Counted from the stretch's first letter, positions 52,532-62,070 are shown. The stretch is DNA of 64,000 nucleotides from Deltaproteobacteria bacterium (GCA_016196825.1 JACPWY010000010.1:124001-188000); one strand, 5' to 3'. The notes: generated by a model from the letters alone, not told the origin. A program made the numbers and translations.

Positions 52532-53566
52532 TTAAGCCGCCATTTTTAAATTAGGGAGGGAAGTCCAACACCCGTTGGTTCGGGCTAGGGTGTCGGCGGT
52601 TTCGAGGAGCCGAACGACTCTGAGCCCCTGATATCCATCGGTGCGGGGGGTTTTGTTGTGGGTGAGGCAGTCCACGAGATGATCGATCTCGAGCTTGAGT
52701 GCCTCGGTGCCTGGGATGGCCGGAGCCTGGATATCGCCCTGGCGGTACTGGAGAAAGTGGGTGTAGTTTTTCTCACGGTCCGAGAATTCGATTGAGTTTA
52801 CCCCCTTGTCGAACACTTTGATTTTCTGCACGACATCCACGTCATCATAGATGGCCATTTTCTGGCGACCCGTCACGATGGTCTCTCGGACCTTCGTGGG
52901 GCAGAGCCAACTGGCCTGGATGGAGGCAACGAAGTTGGACGCGTAGTTGAGATGCATGTAAGCGATGTCGGGCTGCGGCAGGCGCGCAGCGTGTTTGGCA
53001 GAGACCGAAATCTCAACCGGATCTTCGTCGATGAGCTCATTCAGAATGGAGAGGTCGTGGGGCATGAGATCGTAGATCACGCTCACATCGGGTTGGTAGA
53101 GCCCGAGATTCATACGTGAAGAATGAAAATAGAGTAGTTCGCCGAGACCATTCTGGCGGACCAGGCCTTTCAGGTACTGAACGGCTGGGTGGTAGACGAA
53201 GGTGTGATCCACCATGAGAAGGCGATGGTGCTTGTGGCTCAGATCGAGGAGTTGCCGACACTCGATCTCGGTTTTGGCGAGGGGCTTTGTAATGAGCACG
53301 TGTTTGCCATTTTGAAGAGCTAATTTGGCGAGTTCAAAATGGCCATGGACCGGCGTGGCGATGACGATGAGATCGAGCCCGTTGTTCTTGATGAGGGAGC
53401 CCGGATCGGTCGTAAATTCGACGGATTGGAAACGTCGCCCCAGCTGTTTCCAGCGCGCAGCGTTGAGGTCGCAGGCTGCAACGACTGTGATTTCGGGATT
53501 GTCGATGAGATTGCGAAGAAGGTTTGGGCCCCAATAGCCAATGCCAATGATGCCAGCGCGTATCAT
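52532..53566 (-). CDS. Gfo/Idh/MocA-family NAD(P)-dependent oxidoreductase
   Basis: 344 residues. Rossmann start IRAGIIGIGYWGPNLLRNL, then HVLITKPLAKTEIECRQL (the family's E-K-P is T-K-P here), and the C-terminal beta domain with the YDLMPHDLSILNELI helix carrying the catalytic His. These enzymes oxidise or isomerise sugars, often nucleotide sugars for surface polysaccharides. No sugar cluster is adjacent, so the substrate is unknown. Confidence 0.88.
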   Translation of the reverse strand: MIRAGIIGIGYWGPNLLRNLIDNPEITVVAACDLNAARWKQLGRRFQSVEFTTDPGSLIKNNGLDLIVIATPVHGHFELAKLALQNGKHVLITKPLAKTEIECRQLLDLSHKHHRLLMVDHTFVYHPAVQYLKGLVRQNGLGELLYFHSSRMNLGLYQPDVSVIYDLMPHDLSILNELIDEDPVEISVSAKHAARLPQPDIAYMHLNYASNFVASIQASWLCPTKVRETIVTGRQKMAIYDDVDVVQKIKVFDKGVNSIEFSDREKNYTHFLQYRQGDIQAPAIPGTEALKLEIDHLVDCLTHNKTPRTDGYQGLRVVRLLETADTLARTNGCWTSLPNLKMAA

Positions 53567-53657
53567 TTTTTCCTCGGAGGATAAGGAGGTGAGTCACTCC
53601 ATTATCGGCTAAAACGCGGAAGATCTGTAGTCTTGGTGCCCGTGGTAAAATAGGAAT

Positions 53658-53912
53658 GTGCAACGAGCCTTGTTTTTGATTCCCTTCGCGCTGATTGGAT
53701 GCAGCCAGCCGGTGTCGACACAGCTCCAGCTGGCGGGCTGTTTCTGCCCGGCGGGGCAATATCTCGAGGAGGGAGTTTGCGCGGCGTCGGCCCCATTGTC
53801 GTGTCCGGTTTCCACCGAGCTTGTGTGCGGTTGCGATGGACGAAGTTATCCAGGTGCGTGTGTGGCCCGCAACGCGCAGCTTACGAGTTGGACCTCGGGT
53901 TCCTGTCAATAG
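53658..53912 (+). CDS. Small lipoprotein with Kazal-like protease-inhibitor domain
   Basis: 84 residues. Lipobox ALIGC (Cys15), then a Cys-rich part ending with LSCPVSTELVCGCDGRSYPG and ACVARNAQL...GSC, the C-x-V-C-G-x-D-G-x-x-Y-x-x-x-C pattern of Kazal domains (the VCGCDG form is common in myxobacterial-type proteins). Possible serine-protease inhibitor anchored in the envelope. GTG start without a strong ribosome-binding site. It overlaps the end of the convergent radical SAM gene by 7 bp. Confidence 0.7.
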   Translation: MQRALFLIPFALIGCSQPVSTQLQLAGCFCPAGQYLEEGVCAASAPLSCPVSTELVCGCDGRSYPGACVARNAQLTSWTSGSCQ

Positions 53913-54883
53913 TGGTAGTCGCGGCAACTCTGACAAGGGGTGGGAACTTTGTTCAGGTGACGCCAATGACTCCGAAGAGTCTCCAGTTTCTCGCCCGCCC
54001 AAAGAGATTCCAACCCATCTGAGGTCTGACCGAGGATGAGATCGCTGTTTCCCTCGAAATCCCGACACGCACACGCCCCCACGGCACCATTCGAATAGAC
54101 TCTCAAGCCTTCCTTCAATCGTCGGCAGGGGACAAATGCGCGGGGGAGTCGGGGCTTCAACTCGAGATGCTGAGGCAGTCGAACCGCTCCATTCCAGTCA
54201 TCTACCCGTGGCGTGGCCAATTTGGCGGCCCGGACAAGCCCCTCTCCATAATTCCGTTCGATGCTCCGAAAGTCAGGGTGGGAGGTCATTTCAGAAAATG
54301 AGTGCCCGGTTGGCTTGAGACTAAAGTAGATCGCGATCGGAAAATTGAGACGTGCGTTCGCGGTGAGGAGGGATGTTAGGTTCTGCAATACTCTCTCGTA
54401 AAGAGGAACGCGAAAAAAGGTTTCATAGGCCTCCTTTCCTCACAGGGCCGTCGAAACAGTCATCCACGACAACCCGCTCAACACCAGCCGATCGATCGGG
54501 AACCGGTCAAGGTGTTGGAGGGTGGTGAGAAAACCGATCTGCAACACGTTAGGAAATTGGTGTGCATAAGCAATGCGCTGGAGAAGGTCTTTGTCGAGAA
54601 GGGGTTCGCCGATAACGGTGGTGAGATCGAGTGGACCGCCACCCATCCGGGAGTATTGAGCCACGGCGTCTTCGAAAGTTTTTTGTTCCAATGGTTTCCT
54701 GGGCCGCTCCATGCTTTCATTCGGACAAAAAACGCAATTGGAGTTGCAGACATTGGTCGTTTCGATGCTCAGAGAGGGTTGGAGCGCCGGTCTCATTGGT
54801 CGCGCGAGGGCCTTTGCGTAACGAAGTCCGGCCTTGATCGCAGCGCGCGGATTCCTAATGATAGAGCTTGTCGACCTTCGCAT
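53906..54883 (-). pseudogene. Radical SAM/SPASM protein gene interrupted by an in-frame UGA
   Basis: Codons before and after the TGA at 54442-54440 lie in the same frame and together give one protein of about 325 residues. The N-terminal half has the radical SAM motif TTNVCNSNCVFCPNESM; the C-terminal half has a SPASM-type region (CRRLKEGLRVYSNGAVGACA, CQSCRDYHY). Around the stop the sequence reads WMTVSTAL-stop-GKEAYETFF, where relatives continue unbroken. Nonsense mutation or sequencing error is most likely; selenocysteine is possible but no convincing SECIS was seen. It overlaps the DUF255 gene by 29 bp. Confidence 0.75.
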
Positions 54884-56603
54884 GGAGCTCCTTCACCGAC
54901 TGGATGGGGAGGGAACATCGTCCCTTGACGCAGGCAAAGACCGCGGCAGTTTTGAGTTGCGGATAGGGCACGTCCGCGTTCGGGAGGGGTCCTTCAGCGG
55001 CATCCAGCCACTCGATGCGTTTATAGGTCATGGGGTAGCGATTGGCCTGCAGGAAGAGCTCCTGGGCCGCCGGATCGCTTTTCTTGCCGGTGACCGTCAG
55101 ATGAACGGGGTCGTCACCGAGTTCCATGTCAGTCAGAATCACGCCCGCAGTCGGAGTTTCCAAGGCAACCTCTTTGGTCGCGAGGAATCTCATCGCCTGC
55201 TCAGCCATCTCCCGGTACTCTTTCTTCCCCGTGTATCGAGAGAGAAGGTTGGTGAAGCGAGCAATTTTGATGTTCTGGTCCTTGTCCGGCATGTCGGGTA
55301 GTTCGGATGCGACAGAACGAGCGGTCGTCTGAAAGCCAACGACCTTATCTCCTGAGCGATAGGAAAACGTGGTCTTCAAGAAATCGGCTGCGGCGCGAGC
55401 ATGCGAGAGCCACTCACGCTCACCCGTCACCTGATAGAGCGCGAGGAATCCACGCCCCATTTCGAGCGTATCGGCTAGATAGGGGCCAGCTGAATCCTTC
55501 TCATCATGTCGGAAGCCACCGTTGCCAAGTGATCTCTGGGAGAGTGCCCATCGGGCCGTCTGGGTCGCTTGTTTAGTGGCTCGAGCGTCACCGCTAGCGG
55601 TCGAGAAGGCGCAAAGACCACTGATGAAGAGCCCGTTCTCGCGAGCGTATTGGTGCTTGTCGATCGATGGCATGCCCTTGGCTCGTCGGTCCTTGTCCGA
55701 CAGTTTGAAAAAGCCGTCGCTGTGTTCCCCTTTTACGAGATCGGCGTCTTGGCTCGTGTAAAAGGCCCCGTCGGGCCCTTGGAGAAAGGTTGTCACATAA
55801 CGATGGACTTCGCTGGCCGCCTTAAGAAACTTGGGCTCATGGTAAAGCAGATACCCCGTCGAATAGAGGAGGAGGTTTCGGTATTGTGTTTCGGCAATCT
55901 TTTCAAAGTGGGGCTCTTTCCAGGTGTGGACGGAGTACTGATAGCCGCCGCCCCAGACGGGGTCGATGAGTGCAAGAGCTCTGAGAAGGGTGTTTTTGCC
56001 CCGAGTCTTATCGAGGGCCTCGCCCCGCCAGGCCCGGCGAAGCATGAGCTCATCAGAGTTGCCGAAGAGAAACTTGTGAGTTCTTCCGAAGCCATCTTGT
56101 TTGGCATCGTATTGGGCGAAGTGGTTTTCGAGCGCCGATTTCTTCAGGGCGTCTCCGAGAAACGGGCTTTCTGCGATGAGGACGCGATCCGGGGTGGACT
56201 CTTCCGGCTTTGGGTCCTTCACAAGCCCTTCGATCAGGGCGAGCATCCGACCGGGTTCGATGAAACCGGCTCTTTTGGCGAGCTCTTTGCCGTGGCTATC
56301 GAAAAGGATCGTCGCGGGCCAGCCGTAGTCGCTGTAGCGTTTGGAGAGATCCGGTCGGGAGTCCTGGTCGACCTTCACGGTAATAAAGTTCTTGTCAAGA
56401 AACGCAGCCACTTTGGGATCGTGATAGGTTTTTTCATCCATCACATGACACCAGTGGCACCAGATGGCCTCCAGATCCAGAATCACCAATTTCTTCTCAG
56501 CGGTCGCCTTCTGAAAAAGACCCGGTGTCCAGTCGATCCAATTGAGCGAAAATGCTTGGATCGAAAACAGCAATGCCGGTAACGTCAACCAATGCAATCC
56601 CAT
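54855..56603 (-). CDS. DUF255 thioredoxin-fold protein (YyaL/SPATA20-like)
   Basis: 582 residues. An N-terminal hydrophobic segment (MGLHWLTLPALLFSIQAFS) acts as signal. A thioredoxin-like domain with the redox motif EAIWCHWCHVMDEKTYHD follows, typical of DUF255, then an alpha/alpha-barrel-like region (QYARENGLFISGLCAFS). Family role is unclear; redox or glycan-related activity has been suggested from fold. The export signal is unusual for the family, which is mostly cytosolic. Confidence 0.87.
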   Translation of the reverse strand: MGLHWLTLPALLFSIQAFSLNWIDWTPGLFQKATAEKKLVILDLEAIWCHWCHVMDEKTYHDPKVAAFLDKNFITVKVDQDSRPDLSKRYSDYGWPATILFDSHGKELAKRAGFIEPGRMLALIEGLVKDPKPEESTPDRVLIAESPFLGDALKKSALENHFAQYDAKQDGFGRTHKFLFGNSDELMLRRAWRGEALDKTRGKNTLLRALALIDPVWGGGYQYSVHTWKEPHFEKIAETQYRNLLLYSTGYLLYHEPKFLKAASEVHRYVTTFLQGPDGAFYTSQDADLVKGEHSDGFFKLSDKDRRAKGMPSIDKHQYARENGLFISGLCAFSTASGDARATKQATQTARWALSQRSLGNGGFRHDEKDSAGPYLADTLEMGRGFLALYQVTGEREWLSHARAAADFLKTTFSYRSGDKVVGFQTTARSVASELPDMPDKDQNIKIARFTNLLSRYTGKKEYREMAEQAMRFLATKEVALETPTAGVILTDMELGDDPVHLTVTGKKSDPAAQELFLQANRYPMTYKRIEWLDAAEGPLPNADVPYPQLKTAAVFACVKGRCSLPIQSVKELHAKVDKLYH

Positions 56604-56640
56604 GTGGCCCCCTGAGTGAAGACCATTATTTTAGCAGGGG

Positions 56641-57222
56641 TTAGGCTCTTCGGCTCTTCCCAATCAGAAAGATTTCTTTACTCTGTTTTCTCGTCGACTC
56701 GGGGCGAAAAAGACGGGTGGTATCGAATCGGGCTATGAAGGCCGCCTCCACGGTCTTAAGAGATTCCCCCATGAAGAGTTTGGCGACCATGTTTCCCTTC
56801 GGGGCCAGCAGGTGATCCGCTACCCGCAGTGCTAACGCGACAAGCTCAGTAGAGCGGGCGACGTCCACCGACGCGATGCCGGTTGTTTTGGGCGCCATAT
56901 CGCTCAATACCACATCGACCTGAGTGACGGGGGCGATGAGTTGGGCCATGTCGACCTGCTCGATGTCCCCTTCCAAGAATTTGAGGCGCGGATTGGAAAT
57001 ATGGATGGGGGAAAGATCGATCGCGAAGACATTCGCCTTGGGGGCGATCTCAAGACAGAATTGGGACCAGCTGCCCGGGGCGGCCCCAAGATCGAGGATG
57101 GCACGGGCATTGTCGAGGACCCGATCCCGCTTCTGGATCTCCTGGAGTTTATAGACGCTACGGGCCTCGTAATTCTCCTTTCGAGCCTTTTTGGTGAAAG
57201 GGTCGTCATTCCACTTGCGCAT
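56641..57222 (-). CDS. rlmE: 23S rRNA 2'-O-ribose U2552 methyltransferase RlmE (FtsJ)
   Basis: 193 residues from ATG 57222, preceded by AAGGGG; the frame extends to 57276 but the family begins here. SAM motif ILDLGAAPGSWSQFCLE, and the K-D-K-E catalytic tetrad in RSVYKLQEI, VVLSDMAPKTTG, VAKLFMG and KEIFLIG. It matures the 50S subunit. It overlaps the preceding gene by 17 bp. Confidence 0.93.
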   Translation of the reverse strand: MRKWNDDPFTKKARKENYEARSVYKLQEIQKRDRVLDNARAILDLGAAPGSWSQFCLEIAPKANVFAIDLSPIHISNPRLKFLEGDIEQVDMAQLIAPVTQVDVVLSDMAPKTTGIASVDVARSTELVALALRVADHLLAPKGNMVAKLFMGESLKTVEAAFIARFDTTRLFRPESTRKQSKEIFLIGKSRRA

Positions 57223-58021
57223 AGAGCCCCTTGATCGTGAAGCCCGACATGGAGAGATGGCAAAGGGCAAAATCATACCGAACAGGATCAGCGGGACAGA
57301 GCCTTCTCAGTCTTTCTGTGGCCTCCTCACTGGTTTTCCAGAGAGCGGAGCGCGATCGTGTCCACCCCAATTCTCGAATCACTTTCAAGACATGGGTATC
57401 TATCGGAAGCATGAGGAGAGAGGGATCGATTGTTTGCCAAAGGCCGAGATCGATTCCGTCGTTGGGCCTGACCACCCAGCGCAAAAAGAGGTTGAGGCGC
57501 TTGCATGAGCTCCCCTGTTTGGGAGAGGAGATCAGATAGCGCAGGTTTCTTTGTCTGCGTTCGGCCGCTGATTTCAGTTTTGGTGGAAGCGGCAAGGCGT
57601 GAATTCTTTCGGCGAAGGATTCCAGGCCCTCGCGTGCCGTGGCCGGCTTTCCAAAAAATGTCTCGATCGATCCGGACTGATCGAGAATGGTCTTAAGCCA
57701 ATGGCATACGATCGCAATGTCCACCCCGCGTGTGAAACGATGAACGAAATGTTCGAAGCGTTCAAGGAGATCGGAAGCAAAAACTTCATGCGACGGTGAG
57801 GGTCCGAGAGCCGCAAAAATGCGATTGAGGCTCGTGAGTATGGTCGCGACATTGCCATACGCCAGGATGGCGGAAAAGAATGCGGCAATTTCCTGATCCC
57901 TCGGATCATTGAAACGATGAGGCCATTGAATGGGATCTCGATCGCGATGAAAGTGGTTGTGAAAATCGCGGTGGGCGCTGTCGAGAATGCGCTGGAGATC
58001 TAATTGGGAGAACCGTTTCAT
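57206..58021 (-). CDS. TIGR02757 family protein (DUF2400)
   Basis: 271 residues. Conserved stretches DPRDQEIAAFFSAILAYGNV, SSPKQGSSCKRLNLFLRWVV and NDGIDLGLWQTIDPSLLMLP, then DTHVLKVIRELGW, mark this family, related in part to helix-hairpin-helix DNA glycosylases. Function unknown. It lies between rlmE (overlap) and the FliG-C-like gene, all on the minus strand. Confidence 0.88.
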   Translation of the reverse strand: MKRFSQLDLQRILDSAHRDFHNHFHRDRDPIQWPHRFNDPRDQEIAAFFSAILAYGNVATILTSLNRIFAALGPSPSHEVFASDLLERFEHFVHRFTRGVDIAIVCHWLKTILDQSGSIETFFGKPATAREGLESFAERIHALPLPPKLKSAAERRQRNLRYLISSPKQGSSCKRLNLFLRWVVRPNDGIDLGLWQTIDPSLLMLPIDTHVLKVIRELGWTRSRSALWKTSEEATERLRRLCPADPVRYDFALCHLSMSGFTIKGLYAQVE

Positions 58022-58049
58022 CGAACGACCTCAATATCACAGTGGCGGG

Positions 58050-58529
58050 CTATCGGGCTTTTTTCTTGTGGCGTGGGGCTGCAGTCACCTCGAAGACGAA
58101 TTTGTTCTCGGCTTCGAGTCGACGAGCTGCGCGCAATATTTGCTTGCGTGCGCCGGCCGTGAAGGCCGGGTTTGCGTTCCCCATCTTATCCGCTTCATCT
58201 TCAAAGGTGCGTCGGTCGCGCAGGCTGAGATTGCGGAGCATCTTGTCCCTGAACTCTGGGTTGGCGCCGACAAGGGCAAAGGCCAAGACCTTGGGAGATA
58301 CCTTAGAGAGGAGTTCGGCGAGCACGGCCTCATCCAGAAAGACGAGCTCATCGAAGTAAACGATTCGCTTCATCACATGGAAAACAAACTCTTCGTCCTG
58401 CTCTTTGGCCTGTTCAAGGATGCGCGCCTGGCTGGTGGGGTCGGCCTGCTCGATAAGGGTCGCGAATTCCACGAGGCCGTGGCTGCTCTTCTTGAATCGC
58501 TCGAGATTCAGTTTCTTATCTCGGGGCAT
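58050..58529 (-). CDS. Orphan FliG C-terminal-domain-like protein
   Basis: 159 residues. The stretch VYFDELVFLDEAVLAELLSK and VSPKVLAFALVGANPEFRDK, followed by MLRNLSLRDRRTFEDEADKM, follows the FliG-C pattern (torque helix plus the domain that contacts the rotor), but the FliG N-terminal and middle domains are missing. It could be a remnant, a regulator of motility or an independent use of the fold. No other flagellar gene is in the window. The Lys-rich end (APRHKKKAR) is basic. Confidence 0.65.
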   Translation of the reverse strand: MPRDKKLNLERFKKSSHGLVEFATLIEQADPTSQARILEQAKEQDEEFVFHVMKRIVYFDELVFLDEAVLAELLSKVSPKVLAFALVGANPEFRDKMLRNLSLRDRRTFEDEADKMGNANPAFTAGARKQILRAARRLEAENKFVFEVTAAPRHKKKAR

Positions 58530-58579
58530 ATAGGTTAATTATATGCGGATATTGAGTTTTTTTTAACTGGGAGATGGTG

Positions 58580-60067
58580 ATGCGCCAGTACATCTTGGCC
58601 ATTGATCAAGGGACAACAGGATCTACTGCACTCATTCTGAATGGCGAACTCGAGATTGTGGGAACCTCTTCCAATGATTTTCCGCAGCATTTCCCGCAAC
58701 CCGCCTGGGTCGAACACGATTTGAATGAGGTGTGGCAGTCGGTGTGTTTGGCGGCGGCCGGGGCGATAAAGGAGGCGGGGATCGATCCGGGGGAGATCGC
58801 CGGGATTGGCCTCACCAATCAACGTGAGACCACCTGCGCGTGGGATCTGAATGGTCTTCCGTTAGCGCGAGCTATTGTATGGCAAGACAGGCGCACCGCA
58901 TCGGAGTGTGTGAAATTGAAAGGAAAGCGTCTTGAGAAGTTTATTTCTCATCGAACTGGCCTGCTCATCGATCCCTATTTTAGCGCTACCAAAATGGCCT
59001 GGATGAAAAAGTATGTTCCGACCGTTCGTGATGGTCTCAAAACCGGCACGATCCGCTTCGGCACTATCGACAGCTTCTTGCTCTATCGATTGACGGGGGG
59101 GCGCCACGCGACCGATGTGACCAACGCTAGTCGCACCATGATGATGAATCTTGCGAGCTGCAACTGGGACGATGACCTTCTTGACCTCTTCGGCATCCCG
59201 CGGGCAGTGCTCCCCGAGATCCTGCCCACGGCCGTCGAGTATGGGCGAACCCGCGGCTTCTTGAATGTCCCCGATGGAACTCCGATCACTGGGATCGCCG
59301 GCGATCAGCACGCGGCTCTTTTTGGTCAGGCCTGCTTTGGCAAGGGGGATGCGAAGTGCACGTACGGGACCGGTGCATTTGCGCTTCTGAATACGGGCAC
59401 CGAGCCGATCTTTTCGAAAAATCGAATGCTCACTACTGTGGCGTGGAAATTGGGATCGAAAACGACGTACTGTCTTGAGGGAAGCGCATTTATCGCTGGA
59501 GCAGCGGTGCAATGGGTGCGTGATGGGCTGGGGATCATTGAATCATCGCCTGCGATTGAACCGCTTGCCGCTTCAGTGCCCGATTCAGATGGAGTGACCT
59601 TTGTGCCGGCCCTTTCGGGAATGGGGGCGCCGCATTGGCTGGCCGAGGCGCGAGGCCTCATCACGGGGATCACGCGCCGGACCAGTCGTGCCCATATTGC
59701 ACGGGCGACACTTGAGGGCGTGGCCTTTCAGGTGGCGGAGTTGATCGCGGCGATGGGAAAGGATTTCGGAAAGAGGATTTCCTCTCTTAAGGTGGATGGG
59801 GGGGCTGCTTCGAACGATCTCTTAATGCAATTTCAATCTGACATCCTGGCGACGAAGATCGTTCGATCGAGCATCCAAGAAACAACGGCCTTCGGTGCCG
59901 GCCTTCAGGCGGGACTGGGGTGTGGTCTTTGGAAGGATCTGGACGAGATTTCCGCCAGATGGAAAAACCGAGGGGAATTTCACCCAAAGATCTCGACCGC
60001 GCGCCGGCGCGTGGAATTGAAACGCTGGAATCGCGCTGTCTGCGCAGTCCGCCTTCTATCTCAGTAG
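58580..60067 (+). CDS. glpK: Glycerol kinase
   Basis: 495 residues. FGGY kinase motifs: N-terminal phosphate loop LAIDQGTTGSTALILN, NQRETTCAWDLNGLPLARAI, and the C-terminal signature LKVDGGAASNDLLMQFQSDI. It makes glycerol-3-phosphate. GGGAG at the right distance favours the second ATG (58580) over the one at 58574. No glpF or glpD is nearby. Confidence 0.94.
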   Translation: MRQYILAIDQGTTGSTALILNGELEIVGTSSNDFPQHFPQPAWVEHDLNEVWQSVCLAAAGAIKEAGIDPGEIAGIGLTNQRETTCAWDLNGLPLARAIVWQDRRTASECVKLKGKRLEKFISHRTGLLIDPYFSATKMAWMKKYVPTVRDGLKTGTIRFGTIDSFLLYRLTGGRHATDVTNASRTMMMNLASCNWDDDLLDLFGIPRAVLPEILPTAVEYGRTRGFLNVPDGTPITGIAGDQHAALFGQACFGKGDAKCTYGTGAFALLNTGTEPIFSKNRMLTTVAWKLGSKTTYCLEGSAFIAGAAVQWVRDGLGIIESSPAIEPLAASVPDSDGVTFVPALSGMGAPHWLAEARGLITGITRRTSRAHIARATLEGVAFQVAELIAAMGKDFGKRISSLKVDGGAASNDLLMQFQSDILATKIVRSSIQETTAFGAGLQAGLGCGLWKDLDEISARWKNRGEFHPKISTARRRVELKRWNRAVCAVRLLSQ

Positions 60068-60241
60068 GACACTGCGGAAGGTCTGACGCACGTCGCAGAG
60101 CTACACAATCACTGGATTTCCGCCGATCCGACAAGGCAGAGCCGATGGCAATAACGGCATCAAAGGAAAGTTTACTTTTTCGTTGTGTAAGGCAATTGGC
60201 CGTAATAACGTTTCACTACACTTTTTCATTCAGGGGGATAA

Positions 60242-60614
60242 ATGCGTTACAAATTCATAGTCGCAAATTTATTTTTATTGAGTGTGGTTGCTTCAGCGAA
60301 TTCCAGCGATGCCCTTTCTGGGGGCGCGTACAATCTAAGCGGGACCTGGAGTGGCTATACCGAATTTTGCTACTCTAATAGCGCCACGGAGGCCTTCACC
60401 GAGAACATGCGGTGCATGCCCTGTCAGATGAAAATGTCCATTTTGGATAAAGAGGGAGAGCTGGTGATTGGCGCACGCCCAATTTAATTTAGGACCATCC
60501 GGCAAGCTCTACTATAGGGAAGACCTAGATGCCGTTTCACCGGGCAGCTACGCAACAGTTACGTGGCTAGACAGAACGTCGAATACTCCTCTGCAGGACG
60601 CGCAAATACCATAG
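60242..60614 (+). pseudogene. Secreted small protein gene, probably frameshifted
   Basis: The ATG at 60242 opens a signal peptide (MRYKFIVANLFLLSVVASA) and a mature part LSGGAYNLSGTWSGYTEFC up to a TAA at 60485-60487. The +1 frame is open from about 60450 to the TAG at 60612-60614 and reads protein-like (NLGPSGKLYYREDLDAVSPG, SYATVTWLDRTSNTPLQD). Joining them gives about 120 residues with the size and L-x-G-x-W start of the secreted proteins at 12980 and 39417. A single-base change near 60455-60470 would explain it; sequencing error is not excluded. GGGGGATAA precedes the ATG. Confidence 0.55.
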
Positions 60615-60625
60615 TCATGACCTCA

Positions 60626-61978
60626 TTAGCGGAACCAGTCCTTGAGCTGTTCCACGTGTTCGACGGGGCGTATGTCATCGAAAGGAAGATCTCCATTCAG
60701 CTCTTCGATCGCCCGTTTCGGGCAAAAGGCTGTTTTGAATCCCATGCGAGCAGACTCTTTCAATCGAAGCTCCACCCGCGGCACGTTTCGGACCTCTCCG
60801 CCCAGCCCAACCTCCCCGATGAAGACACTCGATGGGGTTGCGTTTTTTCCCGTATGGCTTGAAATGAGTGCGGCAATGACTGCTAGGTCCGTCGCCGGTT
60901 CCGTGAGGCGCAAGCCTCCAGCTACGTTCGCATACACATCCTGATCAAATAGGGTGAACCCTGCCCGCTTCTCCAACACCGCCACCAGGAGCGAAAGTCG
61001 ATTGGAGTCGAGGCCGATCGCCGTTCGCCGGGGAATGGTGAGATAGCTTCGTGAAACGAGCGCCTGGATCTCAACGAGCAGGGGGCGTGACCCCTCAACT
61101 GTCGAGCCGACGATGGAGCCAGGCGTGAGTTCCCGCTTCTCCGAGAGAAAGAAGGCCGAGGGATTTTTCACCTCTTTGAGACCGCAGGCCGCCATCTCAA
61201 AGACCCCAATCTCATTGGTCGATCCAAAACGATTCTTGATCGATCGCAGAATGCGAAAAATCTGCGATGACATCCCCTCGAAGTAAAGGACGGTGTCGAC
61301 AAGATGTTCGAGCACTTTCGGGCCAGCAATATTGCCTTCCTTCGTGACGTGGCCCACCAAGAAACACGGGAGCCCATTGGTCTTGGCGAGTTCCACGAGT
61401 TTTCCCGTGCACTCTCGCAGTTGCCCCACGCTACCCGGCTGGGATTCCAATATGTCGGTCTGGACCGTCTGCACGGAATCGATGACCAATATCTCTGGCT
61501 TGATCTCTTTTACTCTAGCCAAAATCAGTTCCAGACGATTCTCAGGGAGGATCCAAAGATTCTTGGTCCGAATCCCCATGCGTTGGGCGCGCAACGCTAT
61601 CTGCTGACTCGACTCCTCTCCGCTTGCGTAAAGAACCTTTCTCCCGCCGAGTGCGTACTGTGCACTGGCTTGGAGAAGAAGTGTCGACTTTCCAATGCCC
61701 GGTTCGCCACCGATGAGTGTGACGCTACCTGGCACCAGACCCCCTCCCAGCACCGTATCTAGTTCCTGCAGGTTGGACGCGATTCGGGGAAGATCCATAC
61801 CCGTCACCTGATCGAGGGCGACAGCTTTTTGTGGCTCAACTGCGGCTCCCACCTTTGCGGAGCGATTTGTTATCTCCTCCACCACCGAGTTCCATTCGCC
61901 ACATTCTTGACACCGGCCCATCCACTTCGAGTAGGTCTGGCCACATTGCTGACAAACGAAAGCTGTTTTCATCTTCAT
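60626..61978 (-). CDS. radA: DNA repair protein RadA (Sms)
   Basis: 450 residues from ATG 61978 (GAGGAAGAG ahead). Zinc finger CQQCGQTYSKWMGRCQECGE, RecA-like Walker A GGEPGIGKSTLLLQ, the KNRFG motif (RSIKNRFGSTNEIG) and the Lon-like C-terminal domain (GEVGLGGEVRNVPRVELRL). It promotes branch migration in recombination repair. An upstream frame extension to 61999 is unlikely. Confidence 0.95.
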   Translation of the reverse strand: MKMKTAFVCQQCGQTYSKWMGRCQECGEWNSVVEEITNRSAKVGAAVEPQKAVALDQVTGMDLPRIASNLQELDTVLGGGLVPGSVTLIGGEPGIGKSTLLLQASAQYALGGRKVLYASGEESSQQIALRAQRMGIRTKNLWILPENRLELILARVKEIKPEILVIDSVQTVQTDILESQPGSVGQLRECTGKLVELAKTNGLPCFLVGHVTKEGNIAGPKVLEHLVDTVLYFEGMSSQIFRILRSIKNRFGSTNEIGVFEMAACGLKEVKNPSAFFLSEKRELTPGSIVGSTVEGSRPLLVEIQALVSRSYLTIPRRTAIGLDSNRLSLLVAVLEKRAGFTLFDQDVYANVAGGLRLTEPATDLAVIAALISSHTGKNATPSSVFIGEVGLGGEVRNVPRVELRLKESARMGFKTAFCPKRAIEELNGDLPFDDIRPVEHVEQLKDWFR

Positions 61979-62070
61979 AACTCTTCCTCTGTATCCCAAT
62001 CTTGAGTTAAAATAAAACTAAGGCTTCAGTCCTTCCTTTCAAGCCTCTTCTCTCCAAAAAAAGTGCAACT

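Noticed and set aside
55569-56582. 337-codon open frame on the plus strand inside the DUF255 gene
   Set aside because: Antisense shadow of a protein with a clear WCHWCH motif.
60651-60666. Third parS-like site in radA
   Set aside because: TGTTCCACGTGTTCGA matches only one half and four further positions are wrong.
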